A DNA stretch of 52,168 nucleotides from Paludibacteraceae bacterium (GTDB taxonomy: Bacteria; Bacteroidota; Bacteroidia; Bacteroidales; Paludibacteraceae). Where the stretch lies: positions 1-52,168 of the forward strand of contig JAGALP010000008.1 in assembly GCA_017625155.1 (NCBI GenBank), read 5' to 3'. The notes beneath the pieces are model-generated. The model was not told the origin of the DNA. It ran no database searches and worked only from the letters and a program-made list of their open reading frames with translations. The translations under genes were made by a program, and so were the position numbers. The first letter of the stretch is position 1, and each line of letters begins with the position of its first letter. Of the stretch, positions 21,139 through 28,700 are shown one piece after another.

Positions 21139-22299
21139 ATGGGAGCACACGCACTTTTAAGCCCGTCAGCAGCGCACAGATGGTTACACTGTACGGCGGC
21201 CCCACGTCTGGAAGCTAACGTAGCGGACGAGGGTAGCAGCTTCGCTTTAGAGGGTACTTTAGCCCACGCCTACTGCGCGCTGAAACTTAAACAGTTTATG
21301 GACTGGCCGACTGACAGCGAGGAAGCCGAAATAAAGCAGCTAAACGACCAGTACCACACCGGCGAAATGGACGAGTACACCGATACGTATAAAACTATCG
21401 TAATGGAAAAATACAACGCCGCGAGAGTAGCGACACCGGACGCCCGCCTGCTGGTAGAAACTAAGTTAGATTTTAGCGAACACGTGCCCGACGCTTTCGG
21501 TACTGCCGACGCTATTATTATCGCCGACGGCGTAATGGAAGTTATCGACTTTAAGTATGGCAAAGGCGTAAAAGTATCGGCCTACCGTAACCCGCAAATG
21601 ATGATCTACGCCCTGGGCGCCTATGATCGCTTTAGCTTCGATTACCGTATAGAGCGCGTACGTATGACTATCGTACAGCCGCGTATCGACAACCTCAGCG
21701 AGTACGAAATAACAGTTAGCGAGCTTATGGCCTGGGTGGACGAGGAACTGACGCCAAAAGCAAAGCAGGCGTACGAGGGTAACGGCCCGCAAGTACCTGG
21801 CGAGTGGTGCCAATTCTGCAAAGTAAAGAACTGCTGCCGAGCACTGACCGAGCGCTGCACCAGTACAGCCGCTGACTATCCGGATCCAAAACTGCTAACC
21901 GCCGAGGAACTGGCCACCGAGGTACTGCCAAACCTGGCCGTAATTAAAACCTGGCTAACCGGCGTAGAGGACTACGCGCTACAGCAGGCGTTAAGCGGCG
22001 TACAGCTTCCAGGCTGGAAAATCGTAGAGGGCCGCAGCGTCCGAAAAATCACAGATCCCGAAGCGGCAGCCGTAGCGCTTAACCAGGCAGGCTACAAAAC
22101 TACAGAGATCTACAAGCCGCAGGAACTACGCACGATTACGGAGCTGGAAAAGATGGCCGGTAAAAAGAATTTCGCCGCGATCTGTGGCGAGTTTATCGAC
22201 AAACCGCGGGGCAAACCGACCCTGGCGCCGGAAAGCGACAAACGCCCAGCTATCGACCCAGTAGCCGACGATTTCAAAGGCATAAACCTAACAGACTAA
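21139..22299 (+). CDS. DUF2800 protein, PD-(D/E)XK Cas4/RecB-like nuclease
   Basis: A 386-residue protein of the DUF2800 family, found in phages next to DUF2815 and family A polymerase. The start MGAHALLSPSAAHRWLHCTAAP is the family signature. A PD-(D/E)XK core is visible: GTADAIIIADGVMEVIDFKYGKG with Asp, Asp and Lys in order near residues 117-142. The clustered cysteines CQFCKVKNCC...C near 231-245 suit an iron-sulphur cluster, as in Cas4/AddB-type nucleases. Probable role: DNA end processing or recombination during replication. It is 3 bp after the previous gene. Confidence 0.88.
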   Translation: MGAHALLSPSAAHRWLHCTAAPRLEANVADEGSSFALEGTLAHAYCALKLKQFMDWPTDSEEAEIKQLNDQYHTGEMDEYTDTYKTIVMEKYNAARVATPDARLLVETKLDFSEHVPDAFGTADAIIIADGVMEVIDFKYGKGVKVSAYRNPQMMIYALGAYDRFSFDYRIERVRMTIVQPRIDNLSEYEITVSELMAWVDEELTPKAKQAYEGNGPQVPGEWCQFCKVKNCCRALTERCTSTAADYPDPKLLTAEELATEVLPNLAVIKTWLTGVEDYALQQALSGVQLPGWKIVEGRSVRKITDPEAAAVALNQAGYKTTEIYKPQELRTITELEKMAGKKNFAAICGEFIDKPRGKPTLAPESDKRPAIDPVADDFKGINLTD

Positions 22300-22303
22300 G
22301 AAT

Positions 22304-22438
22304 ATGCAGGCGCTTTTTGATTTCGTAATGCAGCACCCGTTTTGGGCTTTGTATCTGGCGATCCTATGCGGAATAGCTATACACGGTTTTAGGACAAACA
22401 GAACCTATTACCGAGACAATAACGACGACCAAGAATAA
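22304..22438 (+). CDS. Very small membrane protein
   Basis: A 44-residue frame with one hydrophobic span (HPFWALYLAILCGIAIHGF) and an acidic, polar tail (TYYRDNNDDQE). It starts 4 bp after the DUF2800 gene, in keeping with the tight operon. Function unknown. Confidence 0.6.
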   Translation: MQALFDFVMQHPFWALYLAILCGIAIHGFRTNRTYYRDNNDDQE

Positions 22439-22481
22439 GACGGCCTGGCGTATTCCAGGAGACGATAAAAAGTTTATAGAT

Positions 22482-22781
22482 ATGAAAGAAAATCAAGACA
22501 AAGTAACCGCAAAGGTTAAGGAACTGGCCGAGACAGTAACGGCCGCAAATGGTAGCGTATTAGTTATCGGTTTGATCGAGGGGGGGGACGAAAACTGCAT
22601 AATAGGAGCTGTGCAGGGTAAACCCTCAAAGATCACAGAGGCGATAGCAAAGCTGGTATCGAATGACAGCGCAGGCGCCGTGGCTAAAATCATTAAAGAG
22701 GGTATGGCCCTGGGCGCGATATTCAAGATCGCCGGCAGACACGCCGACAAAGTGGAAGTAGAAACAGAAACCAACAAGTAA
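22482..22781 (+). CDS. Hypothetical protein with internal G8 tract
   Basis: A 99-residue alpha/beta protein (GSVLVIGLIEGGDENCIIGAVQGKPSKITEAIAKLV) of unknown family. A run of eight G at 22,580-22,587 encodes Gly-Gly; gain or loss of one base would truncate it. It precedes the ssDNA-binding protein gene by 15 bp and may belong to the same replication group. Confidence 0.7.
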   Translation: MKENQDKVTAKVKELAETVTAANGSVLVIGLIEGGDENCIIGAVQGKPSKITEAIAKLVSNDSAGAVAKIIKEGMALGAIFKIAGRHADKVEVETETNK

Positions 22782-22796
22782 AAAAAAGTAAAAGTT

Positions 22797-23357
22797 ATGA
22801 TTACACCAATCGTAAAAGACAACAAGGTAGTATTTGGCCCGTGCCGCCTCAGCTACACCCACCTATTTAGCAAGTACGCCCCAGAGGGCGATCCAGCTAA
22901 TGGTAAGTTTATGACTAACGTACTGATCCCAAAGGACGAAAAAGAAACTATAGCCGCTATCCAGCAGGCTATCGAGGCCGGCAGGCAGGCTGCTATCGTA
23001 TCTAAGTGGGGCGGCAAAGCGCCTAAAAAACTGGATATGCCGCTGCGTGATGGCGACGTAGACAAAGAGGACGACGACGTATACGCGGGCTGCTTTTTCG
23101 TGAACGCGAAAAGCAACACCCGCCCAGGTATCGTAGATAAGCACAAAGCGCCTATCGTAGACGAGGACGAAATATACAGCGGCGTATGGGCTATCGTTTC
23201 AGTAACATTTTACGGCTACGACGTTAGCGGAAACCGCGGCGTAGCGTGCGGCCTAAACAACGTAATGAAGTTTAAGGACGGCGAGCGCCTGGGCGGTAGA
23301 GCCTCAGCAGATACCGACTTTGCGGATATTGATATGGAGGACGACGACGATTTATAA
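22797..23357 (+). CDS. DUF2815 single-stranded DNA-binding protein
   Basis: A 186-residue protein of the DUF2815 family, OB-fold ssDNA-binding proteins of phages. Typical features are FGPCRLSYTHLFSKYAPEGDPANGKFMTNVLIPK, YAGCFFVNAKS, GVWAIVSVTFYGYDVSGNRGVACGLNNVMKF, and a strongly acidic C-terminal tail DIDMEDDDDL like those of SSBs. It partners the DUF2800 nuclease and the polymerase in replication. A long-stem terminator follows. Confidence 0.9.
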   Translation: MITPIVKDNKVVFGPCRLSYTHLFSKYAPEGDPANGKFMTNVLIPKDEKETIAAIQQAIEAGRQAAIVSKWGGKAPKKLDMPLRDGDVDKEDDDVYAGCFFVNAKSNTRPGIVDKHKAPIVDEDEIYSGVWAIVSVTFYGYDVSGNRGVACGLNNVMKFKDGERLGGRASADTDFADIDMEDDDDL

Positions 23358-23367
23358 ACCACTAACC

Positions 23368-23440
23368 AAGCCCGCGCGATCCGTCAAACTAAATCTGGAC
23401 GACGACGTAGTGCAACCGGATAGGCGCGGGCTTTATTTTT
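23368..23440 (+). terminator. Terminator after the ssDNA-binding protein gene
   Basis: AAGCCCGCGC (23,368-23,377) pairs with GCGCGGGCTT (23,424-23,433), followed by TATTTTT. The large loop includes smaller pairing (GATCC with GGAT). It probably attenuates rather than fully stops the early transcript, since polymerase and other genes follow closely with no clear promoter. Confidence 0.75.
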
Positions 23441-23446
23441 CCAAAT

Positions 23447-23908
23447 ATGTATAGACTAATTACCGAAATATCGCAGCGCTGCTACCAGACAGCAACCAAG
23501 CGCGGAAAAGATACCAGCTGCGTAGGCTGCCTAAAGTATCTGCATACCGAGTTAGGCGAATACTGGAAAGCCGTAGAAGCGGGCAAAATCGCGCCGGATA
23601 TGGCCGATTTAGTGCAGCAGGCTACCGGACTATCGGACGAAGATTTTACAGCGTTTTACAGCGAGAAAATCCACAACACAACCACCGACGAGCTGGCAGA
23701 TATACTAATAGTGGCTGCGTCCTGGTATGAAGCAGCAAAGATCGGCGAGGGCGACGACTTTAACCCTGGTAAATCTTTAGACGTGCTACTGCTCAGCGGT
23801 GCGATCCATTTTGTATTTGACCGTACAAACTGCGACCCTGCCGATATAGAGCTGGTGCGCCAGGTAGTAAATCTTAAAATGAGATATAACGAAACCCGTA
23901 ACGACTAA
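23447..23908 (+). CDS. MazG-like nucleotide pyrophosphohydrolase
   Basis: A 153-residue all-alpha protein with the MazG/all-alpha NTPase pattern: LHTELGEYWKAVE provides the first acidic cluster and TTDELADILIVAASWYE the second (Glu and Asp four residues apart). Such enzymes hydrolyse NTP or dNTP to the monophosphate and clean or shape nucleotide pools in phage infection. It sits just ahead of the polymerase. The cysteines CVGCLKYL are extra to the family. Confidence 0.8.
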   Translation: MYRLITEISQRCYQTATKRGKDTSCVGCLKYLHTELGEYWKAVEAGKIAPDMADLVQQATGLSDEDFTAFYSEKIHNTTTDELADILIVAASWYEAAKIGEGDDFNPGKSLDVLLLSGAIHFVFDRTNCDPADIELVRQVVNLKMRYNETRND

Positions 23909-23914
23909 TATAGT

Positions 23915-25861
23915 ATGCGAGAAATAGGCATAGATATAGAGACCTACAGCAGCAACGATCTAAAAAGCTGTGGCGTTTACAAGTACGTAGAAGCGGACGA
24001 CTTTACGATACTGCTATTTTCGTACAGTGTAGACGGCGGCGCCGTGCAGTGCGTAGATTTCGCCCAGGGCGAAACGCTGCCGGCTGAGATCCTGGCGGCG
24101 CTGAGGGATCCGGCAGTTATCAAAACTGCGTTTAATGCCGCTTTTGAACGTATCTGTATTAGCCGTTATTATGGCTGGCCGCTTATGGATCCTGCGCAGT
24201 GGCGCTGCACTATGGTACGCGCTGCACGTATGGGCCTGCCGCTATCACTGGAACAGTGCGGCGAAGTGTTGAGGCTGGAAGATGGAAAAATGAAAGAGGG
24301 CAAAACCTTAATACGCTATTTTTCTACACCAACCAAAGGCAAACGCCACCTACCAGCTGACGCACCCGACCGCTGGGAAACTTACAAGCAGTACAATATC
24401 CGCGACGTTGAGGTAGAGCAGCAGGTATTAGCCAAAGTGCGACGCCTGGAGCCTGCCGAATTTGACGAACAGCTATACGTAGTAGACCAGCTTATTAACG
24501 ACCGCGGCGTGCTGCTGGATCGCCAGCTGGCCGAGAACGCGGCCCGCTTCGACGAGGACTACAAAGCGCAGCTGCTGGACGAGGCAAAGGCGCTTACTGG
24601 TATGGAAAATCCGAACAGCACTACACAGCTGAAAGAATACATACGCAAAGTTACCGGCGTATCTGTGGCCACGCTGAACAAAAAGAACCTGGACGAAGTA
24701 GAAAGCCTGGTAAAGCACAGCAGCAAAGCACGCCGAGCGCTGGAACTGCGCCGCGAAATGGGTAAAACCTCAAACAAGAAGTACGCAGCTATGCTGGAAT
24801 GTGTTTGCGCAGATGGCCGTATACACGGGCTTTTACAATTCTGCGGCGCCGCCAGGACTGGCCGCTGGGCTGGTAGACTGGTGCAGGTGCAGAACCTACC
24901 GCAGAACCATTTACGCGACCTGGACTACGCCCGCAGCCTGGTAAAGCTGGGCGATTTAGACGATTTCCAGCAGAACTACGCCAACCCTACGCAGGTACTT
25001 TCCGAGCTGATCCGTACGGCATTTATCGCAAAGCCTGGCTGCACGCTGCACGTCTGCGACTTTTCGGCTATCGAAGCCCGCGTAATAGCGTGGCTGGCTG
25101 GCGAGCAGTGGGTATTAGACGTTTTCCGTGGTGGTGGCGATATATACTGCGCCACAGCTTCGCAAATGTTTGGCGTACCCGTCCAGAAGCACGGCCCTAA
25201 CGCAGAACTGCGCCAAAAAGGAAAAATCGCGGTTTTGGCCCTGGGCTATGGTGGTGGCGTCGCAGCCCTGGAAGCTATGGGCGGTAGCCGTATGGGACTA
25301 ACCCAGCAGGAAGAAAAAGATATTATGCAGCGATGGCGCCAAGCTAACCCGCATATCGTACGCTTTTGGGGCATAATCGAGGCAGCAGCCGTACGCGCCA
25401 TAAAGACCGGCGAAGCTACGACGATCCACCGCGGTATAGTGGTGGCCTACCGCTGGGGTATGCTGCTAATTACCCTGCCGTCTGGCCGTACTATCTGTTA
25501 CCCACGTGCCGAAATAGGTATAGAGCGTAACGACGGCTGGCGTGGCGACCACGAAATTATCGAGTACGAGGGTATGAACCAGGTAACTAAAAAATGGGAA
25601 CGTATACGAACCTATGGCGGTAAGCTGACCGAGAACGTAGTACAAGCGATCGCACGCGATATACTGGGCCATATCATACTACGCGCACACGATAGCGGGC
25701 TAAATATCGTATTTCATATCCACGACGAAATAGTGGTAGAGGCAGAGCCAGGCCAGACACTGCAAGACGTCGAAAGCATTTTTAGCAAACCTATTAACTG
25801 GTGCCGCGATCTGCCGTTAAAAGGCGCTGGCTACACGACACCGTATTACCTCAAAGACTGA
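23915..25861 (+). CDS. Family A DNA polymerase with 3'-5' exonuclease domain
   Basis: A 648-residue phage replicative polymerase. The N-terminal DEDDy exonuclease starts with GIDIETYSSNDL and has FNAAFERICIS and the NIRDVEVEQQVL block. The polymerase domain includes FCGAARTGRWAGRLVQVQNLP, motif A VCDFSAIEARVIAWLAG with Asp near 382, the O-helix region RQKGKIAVLALGYGGGVAAL, and motif C HIHDEIVVEAEP near 601. It lacks the 5' nuclease domain. This is the DUF2800/DUF2815-linked polymerase type of many temperate phages. Element A has no polymerase and must rely on another. Confidence 0.95.
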   Translation: MREIGIDIETYSSNDLKSCGVYKYVEADDFTILLFSYSVDGGAVQCVDFAQGETLPAEILAALRDPAVIKTAFNAAFERICISRYYGWPLMDPAQWRCTMVRAARMGLPLSLEQCGEVLRLEDGKMKEGKTLIRYFSTPTKGKRHLPADAPDRWETYKQYNIRDVEVEQQVLAKVRRLEPAEFDEQLYVVDQLINDRGVLLDRQLAENAARFDEDYKAQLLDEAKALTGMENPNSTTQLKEYIRKVTGVSVATLNKKNLDEVESLVKHSSKARRALELRREMGKTSNKKYAAMLECVCADGRIHGLLQFCGAARTGRWAGRLVQVQNLPQNHLRDLDYARSLVKLGDLDDFQQNYANPTQVLSELIRTAFIAKPGCTLHVCDFSAIEARVIAWLAGEQWVLDVFRGGGDIYCATASQMFGVPVQKHGPNAELRQKGKIAVLALGYGGGVAALEAMGGSRMGLTQQEEKDIMQRWRQANPHIVRFWGIIEAAAVRAIKTGEATTIHRGIVVAYRWGMLLITLPSGRTICYPRAEIGIERNDGWRGDHEIIEYEGMNQVTKKWERIRTYGGKLTENVVQAIARDILGHIILRAHDSGLNIVFHIHDEIVVEAEPGQTLQDVESIFSKPINWCRDLPLKGAGYTTPYYLKD

Positions 25862-25864
25862 TTT

Positions 25865-26197
25865 ATGACGACCAGAAAATTTTTGCGATTTACCTACGCC
25901 GCTATTAAGCGTTACGGCGATAAGACCTGGACGGCCCACACCGGCGTAGTAGAATTTAACCCGACGTATACGGTAAGCTGTAGCGAGTGCGAAAAGGGCA
26001 ATTTTGGCGACCTGCACGATACCGCCTATATCGTGGAACTATCTAACGGCACTAAGTTTTTGTGCTTTATAAACGACTACTGCGGGCCGGACGACGACCT
26101 GCTGAGCGAAAGAGGCGAAACAGCTAATAGCTACGCCGCACGTGCACACCACGAAAAAGTAAGACAGAATATACGATTACTTAATAATACTTACTGA
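25865..26197 (+). CDS. Hypothetical protein
   Basis: A 110-residue protein of unknown family with a beta-rich centre and a Cys pair (SCSECEKGNFGDLHDTAYIVELSNGTKFLCF). The C-terminal part is helical and basic. It begins 3 bp after the polymerase and ends one base before the DGR variable protein, so the three are almost certainly cotranscribed. It might be a partner of the variable protein. Confidence 0.7.
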   Translation: MTTRKFLRFTYAAIKRYGDKTWTAHTGVVEFNPTYTVSCSECEKGNFGDLHDTAYIVELSNGTKFLCFINDYCGPDDDLLSERGETANSYAARAHHEKVRQNIRLLNNTY

Positions 26198-26198
26198 T

Positions 26199-26885
26199 AT
26201 GCTTACAGAAAAACAAACCCTGCGCTACGATTTGCTAAAAGCAACGCGCTACGAAGTGGCAGCCGCTAAAGCCTGCTACGAGTTTATAACCGGATCCGAC
26301 AACCAGACACCAGCTGCGCCAGTGGACGGCGTAATACCGGACGGCGTATATTTGGTAATGGCCGACGACAAAAATACGGCCGTACTTTACCGCCCTGGTA
26401 TGCAGCTTATGGCTGAGGAAATAAGCCGCTGTATAGGTATCGGCGTTAAGCAGGGCGACCGATCGCTGACAGTATCGCTGCGCGACGCTGCCGATGGCGA
26501 CACAGAGCTAACCACCCAGAAAGGCGGCAGCCGTTTTATCACTAACTACCACGACGCAGTAACAGACTGGGACGGCGAAGCTGGTACAGCAGATCTGCGC
26601 GAGATCCTGCACCCTAATATCAAACTGGGCGAAAAGGAATATATACCGAGCCTGGGCCAGTTGTATTTTATCCTGGCGCATTTCCGCGAAATTAACGAAG
26701 CACTGAACGCCGTAGGCGGCGATCCTTTGCAGGATTTGTGGTACTGGAGTAGTACCGAGCACAGCGCTACCTTCGCGCGGACTTTGACCCTCAACAATGG
26801 CTACGCGGACGGCCACACTAAGGCTACGAACCAGCTCAGAGTTAGGGCCGTTTCAGCATTTTTACCGTTAGTAGTTAATCTTTAG
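26199..26885 (+). CDS. DGR variable protein 2, encoded in the early replication operon
   Basis: A 228-residue protein. The C-terminal 110 residues have the same C-type-lectin/DUF1566-like pattern as variable protein 1 (GEKEYIPSLGQLYFILAHFREINEAL, DLWYWSSTEHSATFAR, RVRAVSAF), with VR2 near the end. The N-terminal half is different: helical residues 1-32, then VIPDGVYLVMADDKNTAVLYRP. Unlike usual DGR targets it is not among tail genes but behind the DNA polymerase, without a signal peptide. A cytoplasmic target, such as a variable decoy or inhibitor of host defence, is possible; an unusual virion protein is the alternative. Confidence 0.9.
   Translation: MLTEKQTLRYDLLKATRYEVAAAKACYEFITGSDNQTPAAPVDGVIPDGVYLVMADDKNTAVLYRPGMQLMAEEISRCIGIGVKQGDRSLTVSLRDAADGDTELTTQKGGSRFITNYHDAVTDWDGEAGTADLREILHPNIKLGEKEYIPSLGQLYFILAHFREINEALNAVGGDPLQDLWYWSSTEHSATFARTLTLNNGYADGHTKATNQLRVRAVSAFLPLVVNL
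26757..26858 (+). repeat. DGR variable repeat 2 (VR2), matching the element A template
   Basis: A 102-bp repeat aligned without gaps to the template at 14,531-14,632. It shows 14 differences: 12 at template adenines and two T-to-C changes (template 14,534 and 14,552). The 3' IMH segment matches VR1 exactly through GTTAGGGCCGTTTCAGCATTTTT. The two non-adenine changes suggest either drift or origin from a slightly different template, for instance an element B DGR beyond the window. Confidence 0.93.
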
Positions 26886-26898
26886 TAGTTAATCTTTA

Positions 26899-26916
26899 GC
26901 CCGCCGAAAGGCGGGC
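26899..26916 (+). promoter_or_regulatory. DGR target hairpin downstream of VR2 (GAAA tetraloop)
   Basis: GCCCGCC, loop GAAA, GGCGGGC form a perfect 7-bp GC stem starting 52 bp after the start of GCCGTTTCAG in VR2. The VR1 hairpin is at 53 bp with loop GATA. Stem sequences differ while position, stem length and GRNA loop are kept, which argues for conserved function. There is no T-run, so it is not a standard terminator. Confidence 0.8.
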
Positions 26917-26938
26917 ACCTTAAAAACCCTATCCGAGT

Positions 26939-27922
26939 ATGAAATACTTTGCTTCGTGCAGTTTTGGCAAAGATAGTATAGCTACGGTTTTGCTGGCCAT
27001 TGAGAATAACGAACCGCTGGACGGCATACTGTTTAACGAAATAGTATTTGACCATAAACGAAACATATCCGGCGAAATACCGGAGCATATAGAATGGGTT
27101 TATAACACAGCGATACCAACTTTTGAACGTATGGGCGTGCCTACAAAGGTTATCAAATCGGAAAAAGACTATATGTATTTTTTCACAAACACCGTAGGGG
27201 GGGGGAAGTACAAAGGCAAACTCTACGGTTTTCCGATGGGTGGGCGCTGCGTAATAAACCGAGATTGCAAGGTAGGGGCGATAAAGAAGTATTTGCGCAC
27301 CATAGGCGAAGAATACACGCAGTACATAGGTATAGCAATAGACGAGCCGAAAAGATTAGCCCGACTAAAAGATAACCAAATTTCGCTACTGGCTAAGTAC
27401 GGCTACACTGAAAAAATGGCTATGGAGCTGTGCCGCAAATATAATTTGGTATCGCCTATCTACGAAACTGGAACCCGTGGCGGTTGTTGGTTTTGCCCTA
27501 ACGCCAAAATATCGGCTTTGGCAAATTTCCGAAACAAGCACCCCGAATTATGGCAAGAGTTGGAAATACTCAGCCAGACAGAGAACCTTTGTACTACCGG
27601 CTTTAAGTGGGGTTTAACCCTGCAAGAAGTAAATGAAAAGATAGACAAATTTAACAAGAAACAAAAAGAAACTATGTTAATCCGAGAAAAACAGCTTTCC
27701 TTATTTGAGGATCCAGCGCCGGATATGCTGGGGGGGGTGCCGACTTGCAGTATGGAACACCCGAAACCCAAACGGGCTAAATACCGCGTCTATTTCAAAA
27801 ACGGAAACTGCCGCGACGTTTGCGGCTGGTGCGTAAAGCGATACCAGGCAGGCGGCGACAGTGCCAAGATTACAGAACGTATCGAGAAACTAACAAAAAA
27901 GCTGCTAAAACAAGATGGATAA
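26939..27922 (+). CDS. PAPS reductase-like / adenine nucleotide alpha hydrolase family protein
   Basis: A 327-residue PP-loop ATP pyrophosphatase-like protein. SFGKDSIATVLLA (residues 8-20) is the nucleotide-binding loop, with Phe in place of the usual Gly. A Cys-rich part follows (GGRCVINRDCK, GGCWFCPNAK), and the C-terminus has CRDVCGWC. The family includes sulphate reductases, DndC and tRNA or nucleotide thiolases. Next to a DNA methylase gene, nucleotide or DNA modification is plausible but not shown. The gene contains G9 (27,197-27,205) and G8 (27,730-27,737) tracts encoding Gly runs, and is more AT-rich than the structural genes. Confidence 0.85.
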   Translation: MKYFASCSFGKDSIATVLLAIENNEPLDGILFNEIVFDHKRNISGEIPEHIEWVYNTAIPTFERMGVPTKVIKSEKDYMYFFTNTVGGGKYKGKLYGFPMGGRCVINRDCKVGAIKKYLRTIGEEYTQYIGIAIDEPKRLARLKDNQISLLAKYGYTEKMAMELCRKYNLVSPIYETGTRGGCWFCPNAKISALANFRNKHPELWQELEILSQTENLCTTGFKWGLTLQEVNEKIDKFNKKQKETMLIREKQLSLFEDPAPDMLGGVPTCSMEHPKPKRAKYRVYFKNGNCRDVCGWCVKRYQAGGDSAKITERIEKLTKKLLKQDG

Positions 27923-28334
27923 AGTTTTATTTTCCAGTGCAAACGACGTATGGGCCACGCCGCAGGATCTTTTCGACGAGCTTAACCGCGAATTTAATTT
28001 TAACCTGGATCCGTGCGCCCTGCCGGAAAACGCAAAATGCGAAAAGTATTTTACGCCGGCCATAAACGGCCTATTACAGTGCTGGGGGGGGTACACTGTT
28101 TTTTGTAACCCGCCGTACGGTAGACAAATTTATGACTGGGTTAAGAAGTGCTACCAGGAAAGCAAAAAGCCTAATACTACAGTGGTAATGCTGATACCGG
28201 CACGCACAGATACTAAGTATTTCCACGAATTTATCTACCACCAGGCAAAGGAAATAAGATTTATAAAAGGACGTCTAAAATTTGGATCTGCCAAAAATTC
28301 TGCGCCTTTCCCGTCTATGATAGTAATTTTTTAA
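27915..28334 (+). CDS. Phage Dam-like DNA N6-adenine methyltransferase
   Basis: A 139-residue protein of the phage DNA N-6-adenine methyltransferase family (Dam_meth type). WATPQDLFDELNREFNFNLDPCA is the family opening and the catalytic motif FCNPPYG lies near residues 63-69, followed by VVMLIPARTDTKYFHEFI. It overlaps the previous gene by 8 bp. Substrate is probably GATC by family. It could protect phage DNA from restriction. A G8 tract (28,084-28,091) encodes Gly-Gly just before the catalytic motif, so a one-base slip would inactivate it. Confidence 0.9.
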   Translation: MDKVLFSSANDVWATPQDLFDELNREFNFNLDPCALPENAKCEKYFTPAINGLLQCWGGYTVFCNPPYGRQIYDWVKKCYQESKKPNTTVVMLIPARTDTKYFHEFIYHQAKEIRFIKGRLKFGSAKNSAPFPSMIVIF

Positions 28335-28345
28335 TAATCGGAGTT

Positions 28346-28481
28346 ATGGACGAACAACAAAAAAAAATGTGGTAACTGCCTGCTATGCGTACACACCTAT
28401 TTAGGTGGCGAATGTAGCCTAACCGATAACCCAGTAGACTACGAGCAAGACGGCTGTATAGACCATATACCAGAGGACTAA
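28346..28481 (+). pseudogene. Small Cys-rich protein interrupted at an A9 tract (frameshift or slippage)
   Basis: From the ATG at 28,346 the frame reads MDEQQKKMW and stops. One base over, just after A9 (28,359-28,367), a good frame continues: KKCGNCLLCVHTYLGGECS...DGCIDHIPED to 28,481. With A8 the two would join into a 44-residue protein with six Cys, resembling a small zinc-binding protein. Options are loss by indel, sequencing error, phase variation, or transcriptional slippage on the A-run restoring the frame. Its spacing to the next gene is normal, which favours a real gene. Confidence 0.55.
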
Positions 28482-28484
28482 AAT

Positions 28485-28700
28485 ATGGACGAAAAAGATT
28501 TTAACGGATCGGTAACAGCCGATATACCCGCAAAGCTGATGGAAAATTTTTTCCGGCGTTTGGAAAATGAGGAAACGCCACACTGCGTAACAGTGCGTAA
28601 AGGCCGCCGAGGTATAAAACATATTACTATTTGTTGCGACGCTAAAGACGTCGTATACTTTAACACTATAGTAACCGATGAAATTAAAGCTAAAATATGA
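28485..28700 (+). CDS. Hypothetical protein
   Basis: A 71-residue protein (DFNGSVTADIPAKLMENFFRRLENEETPHC...ITICCDAKDVVYF) without a recognised family. It overlaps the start of the VapE gene by 23 bp, so it is probably translationally coupled to it. A small replication accessory protein is possible by position. Confidence 0.65.
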   Translation: MDEKDFNGSVTADIPAKLMENFFRRLENEETPHCVTVRKGRRGIKHITICCDAKDVVYFNTIVTDEIKAKI

